Source of the DNA: Arabidopsis thaliana
Taxonomy: Eukaryota > Streptophyta > Magnoliopsida > Brassicales > Brassicaceae
Assembly (NCBI RefSeq): GCF_000001735.4
Contig: NC_003075.7
Coordinates: 7,751,001-7,815,000, forward strand
Length of the DNA stretch: 64,000 nucleotides
Direction of reading: 5' to 3'
Shown piece by piece: positions 9,893-22,321 of the stretch. The position numbers and the translations under genes were made by a program. The notes under the pieces are model-generated. The model saw only the letters and a list, made by a program, of their open reading frames with translations. It did not search any database and was not told the DNA's origin. Each line of letters starts with the position of its first letter. Positions within the stretch are counted from its first letter, which is position 1.

Positions 9893-12800
9893 TTCTTTTG
9901 GAAAACACGAGACTGAAACGATTGACGTGACACGAACAGATCGAAACACTATACGACGTCGTTGTCAATTCTTACAAAAAGAAAAAAAAAAAGAAATTAT
10001 AAGAAAAAGAAATGGCTGATTAAAGAGTTGTTTGTTGTATAGAGGATGAGTCTCTTTTGTGTTTTCTATTAATTTTATTTTTTTCCCTCTTTTATTTGGA
10101 TTTCTTAGCACATTATTCGCTTTAGATTTTGTATTTTATATATGCGAAGAGCTTAGGCTATACATTTTATTTGTTCATTATCAATATCCTTCTTTAATTT
10201 TACAAAAAAATTAACCATTTCCAAATTGGTGTAAACAAACAAATATGCTTACAAAATTTAAAAGAAGTAAGATTTGGGTCCAAAGTAAGTTTTGTCTGAA
10301 TATAAAGTTGGAAACAGTTGCAAATGAAAGTGACTCGTCGAAGCCTTGTTGGAGAAAAAGAGCAAAATACAATTTACTCCTAAAAGAAGGAAGCAACTTG
10401 GAACGGCTCCGTTTTGATTCGATGACAGAACAAAAGTAGATGTAAAGATGTATGTCACAATCGCGAATTTACGCGGAAAATAAAGTGTTAGGAAAATAGT
10501 TGGGACCAAACCAAACTAAGAAAATAAACTTTAATAACTAATAGCATGGGAAATAAAAAACCTCGATTTGCGCTAAATATGTTGTTTTACTTTGAAAATG
10601 GAATCGATTGATAAAAATGAAAAATTGTAGAATCATAAAATGTTTATAAAGGTATATTGAATTACGTGAATATTTGTTGAATTCGTTTTATATATAAATT
10701 ACAAAGAAAAAATTTAAACACATTATCTTCATTCACATTATGGTGTGTGAATATTGACCACATTGCCCTGATTATTCACAATCCGATCTTCCTTATAACG
10801 ACCAAAATGTAATAGACCACATTTTGATACGACACCTCTTTTAAGATCAAGGGCAGTAAGACGTCGAAGGAAGAATCCGCAATGCTTTGACATTCATGGT
10901 GAAACTGGTTTGCCTCCTTGGACAGCCGTTAAGGATATGTAATACACTTTGACTCTGGTCCAAAGAGATTAAGATTTGGAGATCTATAGTAACTAACAAC
11001 AATCCTTATAGCACGTATGACGTTCCACAAAGAGATTAAGATTTGGAGATCTATAGATACGCATGCATATACAAGGCGTGCATGCCCCCTCCCGCAAGAG
11101 ATATCATACCCCGTATGATTATCACATCGTGTCACATACTCACATCCATCCAAAGCACGATATAGTCGGTTGACTAAGATTTCCTTATAATATCTCTCAT
11201 TTACATTTGCATCCAAAATAAGGTTATGTCATGTGAGTATTTAATACATCTCAACGCATTATATTATGTACGGACTTAACTATATGGTTTTACATACTTT
11301 TAACTAATAATAAAAAGCGGTAAAAGTATTTGAACTGAAAGAATGAACATTAATCAATATGGAAATAATTAGAAAAGGTACAAAAAATTGCGGTAAGAGA
11401 TAACAAAAAAAGAATATGAAGAGTTCCACTTTTAGTACCACTATATCTTACCGTTTGTTTCATTAGTTATTTAAATGTTATGTCTTCATACAGTCATACT
11501 GATGGTGTAGGGTTACCAATCGAAACCATTAGCTTTAGCTTTATGCATGACGGACAAGTGGGCTTAAGGTTTGGGCTGAATAAATAGAAGGTCAATAATC
11601 GAGAAAGAATTATCAAAATTGGGCCAACAACAGATAAAATTCACGTATGATTGTCTTTAAACTCTCGCTAAGAACTAATGATAATCACTTTCCGCAAGGT
11701 CATCCATCCTGAAACTACTCTAATCCAAACACGTTTAACTGTAGAATTTTCTTAAAACATTTGATCGAAAAAATAAATACACTTTGGTAACATAAATGGC
11801 CAAATCAATATTGTTTTAAATTTTTCTGCATATAAGACCATATTCCTGAAATTGAGGTATTACAATATATTTTAAGCTAGTACTAAATTACTAGCTTAAA
11901 AATCGGAAAATTACAAAACTTCATTACATTTTTGTTAATTAAAGGCTTCCACCTGAATCCTTTATAATTGCATAAAATTTTCATGCAACAATTCACAAAG
12001 AAATTTTTTCACACGTATTTAATGTTAGAAGGAATGAGCAATTTCTCATTTAAAAAATTTCCGGAATGAAACAAAAAAGAGTACTAGTACAACCGATTTG
12101 CATATACAGTTTATAAAATAATTTACAATAAAAAAATAGAAATATTTTTATAAAACCCTAGATGTTTTTGAGAACTTTTTACTTACGCGCGCAAACAAAA
12201 ATTAAAATTTACGAATTTGAAAGAATGGAGACTAAGTAAATTTGGCATATATAAGAAGATATTGGAATTGGACCATATATGGAGAACAAACGGCATGAGC
12301 TACCACCAAGAGTAAAAGAAGAACCACATTCCATTGATATATCACTCTATGAGGGTTGCGTTATACTTCCGCAGAATCAACGTACTATCTATCACATCTA
12401 AAAGTCAAATCTTACTTTGATTTTTGTGCTTTGATATTTCATAGAAAAATAACAAAATATCCTAAAAATGCAAGAAGAAAGAAGAAATTAATTCAAACAT
12501 GGATCACATGCTTCTATCACTATATCAATTTGTATTCGATCAACTTCAAGTAAATGATTTTATTTGTTTATATATACTCTATGTTAGAGGTTCAGTTTCT
12601 TTTCATTTGTTTTTTAAACCCCGGACCGAATGTTGATTATTACGTTATAGACGTAAAGATCAGCTATGAATATTGGATTTGGTTCTTTAGTTTGCATGTC
12701 TTCCTATAATTTGCTTGTAAGAAGCGTTTACATATCTAAAAGTTGAAAAAAGTCAAGTGACAAGTCATGTAAAAGTTGTTTCCATTATAAAAATGAAATA

Positions 12801-14072
12801 ATTGAGAAGTCATCAGGAACTAATTAAGTTAAGACATTCAAGAAGAGACAAATTAACAACCAAATAGGCTTGTTTTTTTTACCATTTCTTCCTCTTTTCA
12901 ACAAAATAGAGTTTTCATTTCCCTCCTCTCTATGTTTAGTTGCCATGCATGATATCATCTAGCTATCCATACTTTAAAACAAGAACGTTCTTCTTTAAGA
13001 CTTTAACTAATTTTCCCATACTTAATAGATGATATTTAACCCCAATAATATTATTATTAACAATATAGTAAGTAGAGATTATGACTTCTTTTATTATTAT
13101 TAACACCCTCATATTTAGTTACATGTGAGCTTGAAACAACACAAGGATCAAAATCCGTTCGGAAACAAAGTAGGTGGGTACATAAAAACTCCCAAAGACT
13201 AAGGCCTAAAATATTAGAAGTCCAATTTCTTCTTTTCACATATCTTGAATTGTGAGAAATCAAATAGCTTCAAACTAACATGTATCAAATGTTTTTTTCT
13301 ATACAGAAATCGTAGTATTGAAATTTGTTATGCCACCAAACTTAATACGTGCCTATAAATCCAAACGTCCCTCATTCATACCCAAGATAGATATTTCATT
13401 TTTGCTGCAGCAAATCCTCCAAGATATACATTTGTGTCCATTATGTACAAGAATCTTCCGTATTATCTGTTTGCATTTACCCAAATGTAGCATGTTCAAT
13501 AAATGGTAATGCTGACTGATGCTATTACAAAAATTGTTTGACGACAAAAAAAAGAAGGAAAAATAAAAATAAAGATGGAATTTCCTCTTTGCTAATTTGC
13601 TTCTATGAGATTTGGATTTGAACGCAACATTCTACATAAGATATGATTTGCCACAACTAATTTTGATCCGATTTTTTGAAAGTTTTCTAAAAATATAACT
13701 ATGATTTAACATTTCCTGTTTATATTTTATATTAAAGTTTTTATCATTAGTTTATTCTTTTTTAATGTTTTGGTTAAATTTATCATTGTTTTACTTGAAA
13801 GTTGGAAACTATAGCGTCGAATGGAGACAGAAAACTTAACGGCGGGAAAGCAAAAAATAATCATACGAATTTGGCGACAAAACAAGATTGTAACTTGTAA
13901 GAATAAAATTAACTTTTTATCAAAAAGACAAAATAAACTGTTAAAAAAGGAAGAAAAATGGAAAGATGATCTTCATTATTGAATATTCTCACAAATTAGG
14001 AAACATAAATAAATAAAAGAGAAGAAAAAAAAAATTCACAATTTATACACTACGCATGCCATACACAACACA
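9893..14072. other. Long intergenic region between LRX3 and MEE55
   Basis: About 4.2 kb of AT-rich sequence. LRX3 3' UTR and poly(A) signals are expected within the first few hundred bases. The only clear structure is a 29-bp direct repeat near 11 kb. Short ORFs here (e.g. 10929-11216 minus, 12356-12553 plus) lack recognisable motifs and I do not call them genes. Confidence 0.45.
10961..11056. repeat. 29-bp direct repeat pair (10961-10989 and 11028-11056)
   Basis: Two identical 29-bp copies begin caaagagattaagattt and end gatctatag, 67 bp from start to start. The 38-bp spacer is unrelated. No coding frame or TE signature was recognised. Confidence 0.85.
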
Positions 14073-14080
14073 TATATAAA
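14073..14080 (+). promoter_or_regulatory. Candidate TATA box of MEE55
   Basis: TATATAAA followed ~30 bp later by a purine-rich leader (agagcaaactcagaagaaac). Placement implies a long 5' UTR with an intron, because the ATG is 2.2 kb downstream. Confidence 0.4.
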
Positions 14081-14104
14081 GAAAGAAAGTGTTTTAAAAG
14101 AGAG

Positions 14105-16291
14105 CAAACTCAGAAGAAACAACAAAACCTGAAATCATTCATTTTCTTCTTCTTCACAATTTTCTCTCTGATCGTTTTTGGGTTTCTCATTTATAAGTAA
14201 AACCTCTAATAAGAAACATTTTTCACATCACCAGATCCGATCTTGAGCTTTTGCACCAGCAAAAAAAAAACAGGTTCTCTTCTATCTTTGCTTCTACCTT
14301 TCTTGATCTATCAGATTTGGTAACATGCATGTGAGTACTACTACTTGTTAATAATAATCATACATAAGAATCTTTCGATTCACAAATGTTTCTTGGGAAA
14401 ATAAAAGTGGGGATTCGAGTTTTGTATTTTCATCCGTTTTCTGGAATCCAAACACTAAATTTCTTCTTGCAAACCCCAAAATGTTAAATTAGTTTTTCAA
14501 AAGATTTGAGGCAGAGAGGGACCAGTCAATACTCACTTTTCCTTTCTTTTTTTCTCACTGTCTTTGCTTTCTGCTAATTATCTAACTTTTCCAACAGATT
14601 AGACGTAACTTTAACATAATTTAAACCTTAATTTATGGGTGATTAAGGTAGATATATGTAGTTTTTTAGTAATAACCTATGCTAGACTTCCAGGTACATG
14701 ATTCTTCTCTATGCTTCATTTATAAGTTTTCTTTCCTTTTCAGTTTTTACTTACATAACAAAATTCAATTAAGTTTTTTTTTTTTTATAACATAAAAGCT
14801 TATTTTATTGATCGGAACAACAACCCCAGGGGCCAGGGCATGCTTGTGAAGTGTTGATGATGAGCTTAGGATTAGAATAATTACCACTACAAATTTTTTA
14901 TCTTATTTCTCTTATAATTCAATATTTATTCTAATTAAAATATTTTTAGGGAATTTGAGTTTTTTACAAAAAAAGCTGTTGTTTAGTTTTTAGAAACTAA
15001 AATAATAATTTGGAATTTATCTAAATTCTGCTTCATCACCATCATTATGTTAAATTAGTTCTTTTTTTCTTTGTCGCCGGTTTTTAAACTCTTGTTAATT
15101 TCGAAGAATTTATCTTTTTAATAACTAACTAGTACATCGACTGAGCTATTTACAAATGTCAAATTCGATTCCATTCTTTAACATAGAAAATAGTTTTTTC
15201 ATATCAAATTTCAGCTGATCCTTTGCTTTTTTTTGTTGTATCATTTTCTAATTAAATTGTTTGAGAAGTAACCACTAACCACGGGTCTCATAAAGTGGAC
15301 TTGTGAAGCTCCAAAAATCAAGTTCGCTTTTCTCAATTTCTGGTATAAAAAGGAAATAAAAAGCAAAAAGTGTATGAATAGCATTAACAATTTGCTCACT
15401 TGTATAAAGATTCGTTAGTCCAATAGCGTCCGTACACGTTTCATTTAGTTTGCAATTTGTATACATTCATCCCCCAAAACAATCTCTAAGGATTTGTTTC
15501 CTTTTTTATCTCTTCTTTAAGCTTTCGTTTCTCTCTCAATTATAAAGTTTCTTCGCCACTTCTTAGTTTTATTATTGATATCTCTGTTCAAAAAGATTCT
15601 TCCTTTTCTATTGGAGTTCAATAATTTTAAGTTTGATATTTTTGTCTTATGGTTATACAATTTCATTCAAATTATATAATGGAGATTTCGTTGACGTTTA
15701 TGTGAGTAACATCAATAAAAGCATGCCTTACAAAGGTTTTTTGTTAGGTAAACTTGCACTCCACGTATTCTTTGTTATGTTCTACTTAACAAAAAAAAAG
15801 ATACATAACAAATTCTTTCTGTTGAGAAACGAATTAAGTGTGAATTAATTAAGAGAATAAAACACGTATGTTTCTCATGTTATACATGATTTCTCTCATC
15901 TCATCTAATGCAAGTGCTTTAATTTTCATGGTTTCTTGTTTTAGGTTCTTTGTTCTACTGAAGGAAGACAACTAAACGCTACTGGAGTGTCTTTCTTGTG
16001 TTTAGTCCGGTCATCTATTCATTACCAACAATCTCCCAAGGACCGAGAGGTTCCAGAGACTGACAAATCTCCTTGTTCCATTCGTTCGAGAGAACAAAAA
16101 TCTCTTTTTCTTTATTAGAGAAAGGAAGAACATTATTAAGAAAAATCTAGATACATATATAACTAGCCTATTAGATTATTAGAAGAGTAAAAGTCGGTGT
16201 CTATAAGTATTAAACAGTATTTTTTGCCAAGGATCTATATATGATCTTCCAATGTCATGAAGAAGAGAGAGTCTGCTAGATTTAAGGACTT
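14105..16291 (+). other. Inferred 5' UTR exon(s) and leader intron of MEE55
   Basis: Between the candidate TATA box and the ATG at 16292 there is no coding ORF. A plausible leader exon runs to the donor at ...aaacag|gttctc (~14273). A pyrimidine-rich acceptor ...ttgttttag|gttctt (~15944) could open a second leader exon. Long 5' UTR introns are common in plants. The exact ends are inference. Confidence 0.35.
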
Positions 16292-18426
16292 ATGGAAACC
16301 GGTACAAGCATTGACAACACTGGCTATGAAGGAATCAAGAACGGTTCATGGTTTATCCAGTTCCGTAATGGCTGCAATCCATGGATGGCTAGATATGTGT
16401 ACGGTCTAATATTCCTCTTGGCAAATCTGCTTGCTTGGGCCTTGCGTGATTATGGCCGAGGCGCCTTGACCGAAATGAGAAGTATGGTTACCTAAGTCTC
16501 TAGGATTTCTTACAATATTTTTTTCAGAAAATTGATTGATTATAAGTTTATTCATTGTTGCAGAATTCAAGAATTGTAAAGAAGGTGGAGACTGTTTAGG
16601 GACGGAAGGAGTTTTACGAGTTAGCTTCGGATGTTTTGTATCCTTTTTTTCTTTTAATCAGTCAAATACTACAAACTATTTTCATGCCTTCAGAGAGATG
16701 TTTTCTTTAACTATTTCTCTAGTTGTTCTATTTCATTATGTTTCTTTCAACCGTTGGGACATCAAAGACGCATTCATCGAGAGATAAATGGCATTCAGGA
16801 TGGTGGTTTGCTAAGCTTTTCATGTTGCTTGGCTTAACCATCTTCCCCTTTTTGTTGCCTTCTTCCATTATTCAGTTTTACGGTAAGATTAAGGCTAACC
16901 ACCGTCTTCGGTTCATCGTTTTTCGATATCAAACTTCAGTTAGCATGACAAAATGGCTTTTTCTTTGCTTTCTTGGCAGGGGAGATTGCCCATTTTGGTG
17001 CAGGGTACGTTTTATTTTCTAATCCTACTTCAGAAACTATGTGATGGTTGTATCTCGGAAGCTTATTATTTTTTTTTTTATAGGGTCTTTCTCCTAATTC
17101 AGCTGATTAGTATCATTAGTTTCATTACATGGCTCAATGAATGTTTCCAAGCACAAAAAGATGCAGAAAGATGGTGAGACCCCATGTGACTGTTCCTTAA
17201 GTAACTGGGAAAACATACAAAATGCTTTGTGTTTTCTCATAAAGTTTTATTTATATGTTGCAGCCATGTCCATGTAATGCTACTAGCGACTACTGCGTAC
17301 ACCGTGTGCATATTAGGGGTTATTTTGATGTACATTTGGTATGTGCCTGAACCATCATGCCTTCTCAACATATTTTTCATCACATGGACTTTGTTCCTCA
17401 TCCAACTCATGACAAGTATCTCTCTCCACCCCAAAGTGAGTAAAAAAATTAAGATGTGCATTTAAATAGTATTCTTCCCTCACATGTGAATAGTGATTTT
17501 TGAAAAATGCTCTTCTTGTTGCATTTCAATAGATAAATGCTGGATTCTTGACTCCAGCGCTTATGGGGCTTTACGTTGTGTTTATCTGCTGGTGCGCCAT
17601 TCGAAGGCAAGTTTCATCTGAATATCGAGCAACTTGAGAGTAGTAGTCTCTATTTATAGGTTCAAGAAGTAATAGCTTTCAACTCTACAACATTTTGTTT
17701 TGCAGTGAGCCTGTAGGAGAAACTTGCAACAGAAAAGCAGAAGGTTCTAGTAGAACAGACTGGCTTACCATCATAGTACAAATCTCAAACCTTTCCAAGA
17801 ATATTTTCATGACCTTTCGGATATTTTGAGATTGTAAAGAAAGTACTAAAAAGGATATTGTGCAGAGCTTTGTTGTTGCACTGCTTGCAATGGTAATAGC
17901 GACATTCTCGACGGGAGTAGATTCACAATGTTTTCAGGTTTGTTATCTATGAGCTCTGCCAACTTTGTTGCAAAACTTCAAAAGAGACACTTGACTAATA
18001 GCTAGTGAGTGGTCTTTTACAGTTTAGAAAAGATGAGAATCATGAGGAAGATGCAATTCCTTACGGATACGGATTCTTTCATTTTGTGTTTGCTACTGGA
18101 GCAATGTACTTTGCAATGCTACTTGTTGGTTGGAACATTCACCATTCCATGAAAAAGTAAGTTCTTGATGAACAAGTACTACCATTCATATACCAAAAAG
18201 AAACAACTAAGCTAGGTTTTTGTGTTAGGTGGACGATTGACGTTGGGTGGACAAGTACTTGGGTAAGGATTGTAAACGAATGGCTCGCGGTTGGCGTTTA
18301 CAGTAAGTTAACAATAAAAACTCTCTATTACCTGTTTTTGATACAGTTTGTAATGTTTGAATAAATGTTGTTGCAGTTTGGATGTTGGTGGCTCCAATGG
18401 TACTGAAAAGTAGACAAACAACATGA
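16292..18426 (+). CDS. MEE55: SERINC/TMS multi-pass membrane protein
   Basis: Twelve coding exons: 16292-16481, 16564-16637, 16723-16882, 16980-17004, 17084-17173, 17264-17435, 17533-17606, 17706-17775, 17866-17937, 18023-18156, 18229-18302 and 18377-18426; 394 aa, fully in frame. SERINC hallmarks seen: GVLRVSFG, FLSTVGTSK, WHSGWWFAK, ISFITWLNECFQ, YGYGFFHFVFA and a C-terminal GWTSTWVRI. About ten hydrophobic segments are evident. In animals SERINCs are membrane proteins implicated in serine incorporation into lipids and phospholipid scrambling; the plant role is less clear, but the gene is named maternal effect embryo arrest 55. Exon 4 is only 25 nt. The intron after 17606 uses a GC donor (AG|GCAAGT). 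Confidence 0.92.
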
Positions 18427-19169
18427 GAGATCACCACAGAGAGATTTTTGTCACCTCTCAATTCATCTCCGCATTGTGGATCTTGTCGAAAAATAGAATA
18501 GAAGATTTAAGATTGAGGAACTGTGTGAAATCAATATATATTTGTACTTAGATTGTTTAGGATCAAAGAAAGATGGATACAAATATAGCTATACACTAGT
18601 AATACTGTCCCTAAAGAGTTCTCTAATCATGAAGCGTGTACACATTATAACACATACATCTCTCTAATACATAGTTTTAATATAAAGCAATTGGGTGCGA
18701 AACACTGAAAATTTCATTTATACACAAACGAGCGTTGAGAGTTGAGAGAGGAAGAGAAAGTTCAGCAAATTTTAGTCTCATAAAAGCAATTCTAAATTAC
18801 CTTATTCAATTTTGACAAGACTTTATGGTCAATGTGTAAACTGTTATACAAAATCATACAACACAGGAGGAGCCTGAAGATTTTCTGAAGGACAAACAAC
18901 AAAATGGAAATGGAATATAGAAACACCAAAGAATAAATATCAAACCTATTTCAAATCATTTTGATGCTTATAAAAAATACAGTAATCTAACACTCTCACA
19001 AACCCAATTCTTCTTCAGGTTCATGGCCCGTACCTTCCCTCGTTCACCCTATTTAACCCATGTTTGTATTCGATTTAATACCTCCTTATAGTCTTATACT
19101 ACACCTTAGAACACAAACGCAATCCTCATGCATAACATAGCTCTCGTGAGCTAATATTCTCGCTCTTTC
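18427..19169. other. Convergent 3' flank between MEE55 and NIG
   Basis: Holds the 3' UTRs of both genes. No separate gene or repeat recognised. Confidence 0.5.
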
Positions 19170-22100
19170 TTACCCAAATGGGTTTCCTCCTGATTGGAAA
19201 GAAGGTGGGTTCAAAGGAACTGCAGCAGCAAACGAGCTTCCAAAATTTTGATATGTTTGTTGAGTGTCATATGACGTGTTTATGTCGCCAATTGGGTTTA
19301 CATTGCTGCAAAAAAAAAAAAAAAACGACTATAACTTTAGAAATGGTTCTGGAAAGGTAAAATAAGAAGCAGAGGTTTCGCTACCAACTATCATTGAGAG
19401 ACCAAAGGTAGATCACGTTTATAGCAATCAGTAATCAGTACTAATGAATTAAAGGAATCAAAAGGCCATACCTAGGTGGCATGCTTCCTGGTATTTGAGA
19501 AGGCATGTACCCTGAAAAATGGGAGCAAATAGTTTATCAAACACTCATAAGATAAGAGTAAACAGATCATTCTATAGCAGATAATAACAAAGTAAAAAGT
19601 AATGGCATGCTTTACTTGGTGGCATTGCAGATGGATGGGCTGAGCCTTGAGAAGGTATATTGAATTGATTGTGTACTCCTTGAGAAGGCATCATGCCTGA
19701 AGGAGGTAATGCACCTTGCAGAGGAGCCATGGAAGGGAACATATTTTCCTGTATGGTTTTCACATCACTTAACACATAATCCACCAGTCGAACATTTTAT
19801 AAATACTTTGGTAAGTCAAGTTGTTCAATTGCAGATGTTGACCAAGTAATGTGAAAGGGTTTCACCAATTAACACATAAGCTAAGTTTTCGTACGTATTT
19901 CATTAAGACCTAAAGCCAACATATTCTCAGCTGCCAAGTAGCTATTTCGCTCAAAGCTAATTTCCAAAACATGCTTGCTTTCACACAAAGTTTTGATTCT
20001 GGCTAAGTCAAATGAGCTAGAGGACATACCGTTTGTGTTTGTGATGGCGGCCCAGGGCTGAAGTCAAAAGGGTTCATTGACTTGCCTGGCTGCGGAACAT
20101 TCTGATACGGCTGTTGCAGGAAATAGATAATCATTCACAAGAAAGTAACCGGCTGTGATGTAATTGATGCTCAAATTCATTAAGGATTCAGAAATCTATC
20201 AGAGAAACCATACCACGGGGTTATTATACTGCTGCATGCCATAGTGCATAGCATGAGGTGGACCAGCTTGCCATCCAGGCACTGGTGCATGGTATGATGG
20301 GTAGTTTACAGCGAATAAATCCTGCATACAGGTTAGCATGTCATCACAATCCCACACATGGTAAGATATAGTGATGGGAGAGACCAAATGGCTAAAATAA
20401 ATTGAATACCGCAGGTAATTCTGATCTTCCCGAAGGTTTAACTTCAGAAGACTGCAGGCCACCAGAAGGGACTCCTTGAAGAGGTTGCAATGACGGTGCA
20501 CTCATTGACCTCTGTACATTAGATGCAAGTGCTGTGTTCCATGGCTGTAACAAAAATCCGAGAAGGATAACCATATAACAATTTTGACGCAGAATTTTAT
20601 GCAATTGTTTTCATAGATAATGTAATGAAGTGCCCACCTGTTCACTCGAATGCTCATTCTGAAAGGGTGCAAAGATTTGTGACGTGGAATGACCAAGATT
20701 CACAGGTCCGTTAGATGGTGTAGACGCCTGACCTGGCACAGAAGAAGTCACTGCCAACTGGGAGAGAAGTGAATCCAGTGTGTTTCCACTGGGTGGTGGT
20801 TGCGATACATTTAAACTAGGGGCACTGGGTGCAGCATCGAAAGATGCCCAGTTATCATTAGATGAAGTTGTTGGCTGTGGAGCAGGCTGAGATGTGGTCG
20901 ATAGTGGTGCTTGAATTGCAACAGATGGAGCAGGAGTTTCAAAATCAGTATCAAAATCAATCAGGCTTAAAGCAGTCTCCAGCTTCACTTCTGGTGGCTT
21001 CTCATTTGTGGACATTAAACTACTCAATGATGTACCTGACTGAAATAACACACAACAGAAAACATCAACATTTACTTACCTCCCTAAGAATTTAGATGGT
21101 ATTACCAACGAATGCATGTGCTACAACAACATTATATAAGCAGAGCATCAATGGTTCTTATATACTTTACATCCTTCATGCACTCTGAAAGAGATGAAGC
21201 CAAAACCTTTGCATGTGCTGAAGCATCGGTATTTCTACTGACAGGGGGTTTTGGAGGCTCTCCCACACGAAGAGGAATAACACTGTCACCCAAAATTTCC
21301 CTAACAGGTCGAGCTACAGGAGGGCTAGCTGAACCCAAGTCTTTTACTTGCTCAGGTGACTGGGAGCCCTCTTCTGATGTTTTTCTACCCCCAAACCTAT
21401 CCTCTCTGCGCCAATCATTCAGGATCTCAGGACGAGCAGGGCTTTTTCTGTTATTAACAGCATTCCTACTACCCGTCTCGAACCCTGGACTTCTCCCACC
21501 AGGACTTGATCTGTCGCCGTAACGACGGTCATATCCATCTTCATAAGGTGGACTCCGAGAACCACTAGAACTACGTGTCTCACTTGGAGACTTATCATCA
21601 TTCTTCTCATTCGTATACCTTTTATTTACATACACATGTCTGATGAAGTCCCTTAACCGCTCAACATTACTGACAGATTAAAAAAACACAATCAATCAAT
21701 GTAACACATCCATCTCCACAACAAGAAGACAGATTTGTAACTGTAATACCTTCCGTCAGGCACTGATTGCCGCTGTTGATCCAATCCTTTAAAATAAATA
21801 TCCTTAGCATGCTGTTACAAAAACAAAAGATACTAAATCACAAATGCCAAGAGAAAAAACTCATCAAAAGAAGAGAGATTTAGCGTGTTTACCTGATTTC
21901 CACCTTCTTTCAAAGCAGTAACTTCTTGTGAGGTAAATTTCGCCATTGATATCGATTTAACACGATGTGTAAACTCACGACTGTTCAAAAATACATATGC
22001 ATATCTCAAACAACATTTCCAATGAACACCATCTACACAAGAATATGAGAAGATAAAGTACACTCACTGTATTCCACTGCAGTTGGTACAAACAAAAGTC

Positions 22101-22321
22101 CAGAAAGTAGTGCAAACATATTGTGGTCCCTAAGTAAATGATATCGAAGAAGAAACGTTAACGTTAAGTTCTCTCAAAATTTTTATCGGAAATGATCAAA
22201 TGAAGAGCAAAAAAAAACTTACAAGGCTGTTACAGTTTATACACCTCTTATTCTCAGGAAGTTTAAGAAGACTCCTAATAATCTTCTCGTTCTTCTCGTC
22301 TTCTTTAACTCGACCCGCCAT
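19170..22321 (-). CDS. NIG: ArfGAP-domain protein, NSP-interacting GTPase
   Basis: Twelve minus-strand exons: 22321-22223, 22129-22068, 21980-21893, 21811-21750, 21669-21171, 21039-20638, 20544-20410, 20321-20214, 20110-20030, 19748-19616, 19511-19472 and 19305-19170. My chain gives 614 aa; I recall ~602 for the annotated isoform, so one junction may differ. The N-terminal ArfGAP zinc finger is complete: C27-x2-C30-x16-C47-x2-C50, with arginine-finger Arg55 (IHREF). Residues ~150-300 are S/R/P-rich and charged (SPSET, RSPPYEDGYDRR, RKSPAR). The C-terminal half is rich in Gln, Pro, Ser, Met and Asn, with NPF motifs (ends GGNPFG; also MNPFDF), typical of endocytic adaptor-like ArfGAPs. NIG is known as a cytosolic host protein that binds a geminivirus nuclear shuttle protein. 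Confidence 0.88.
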
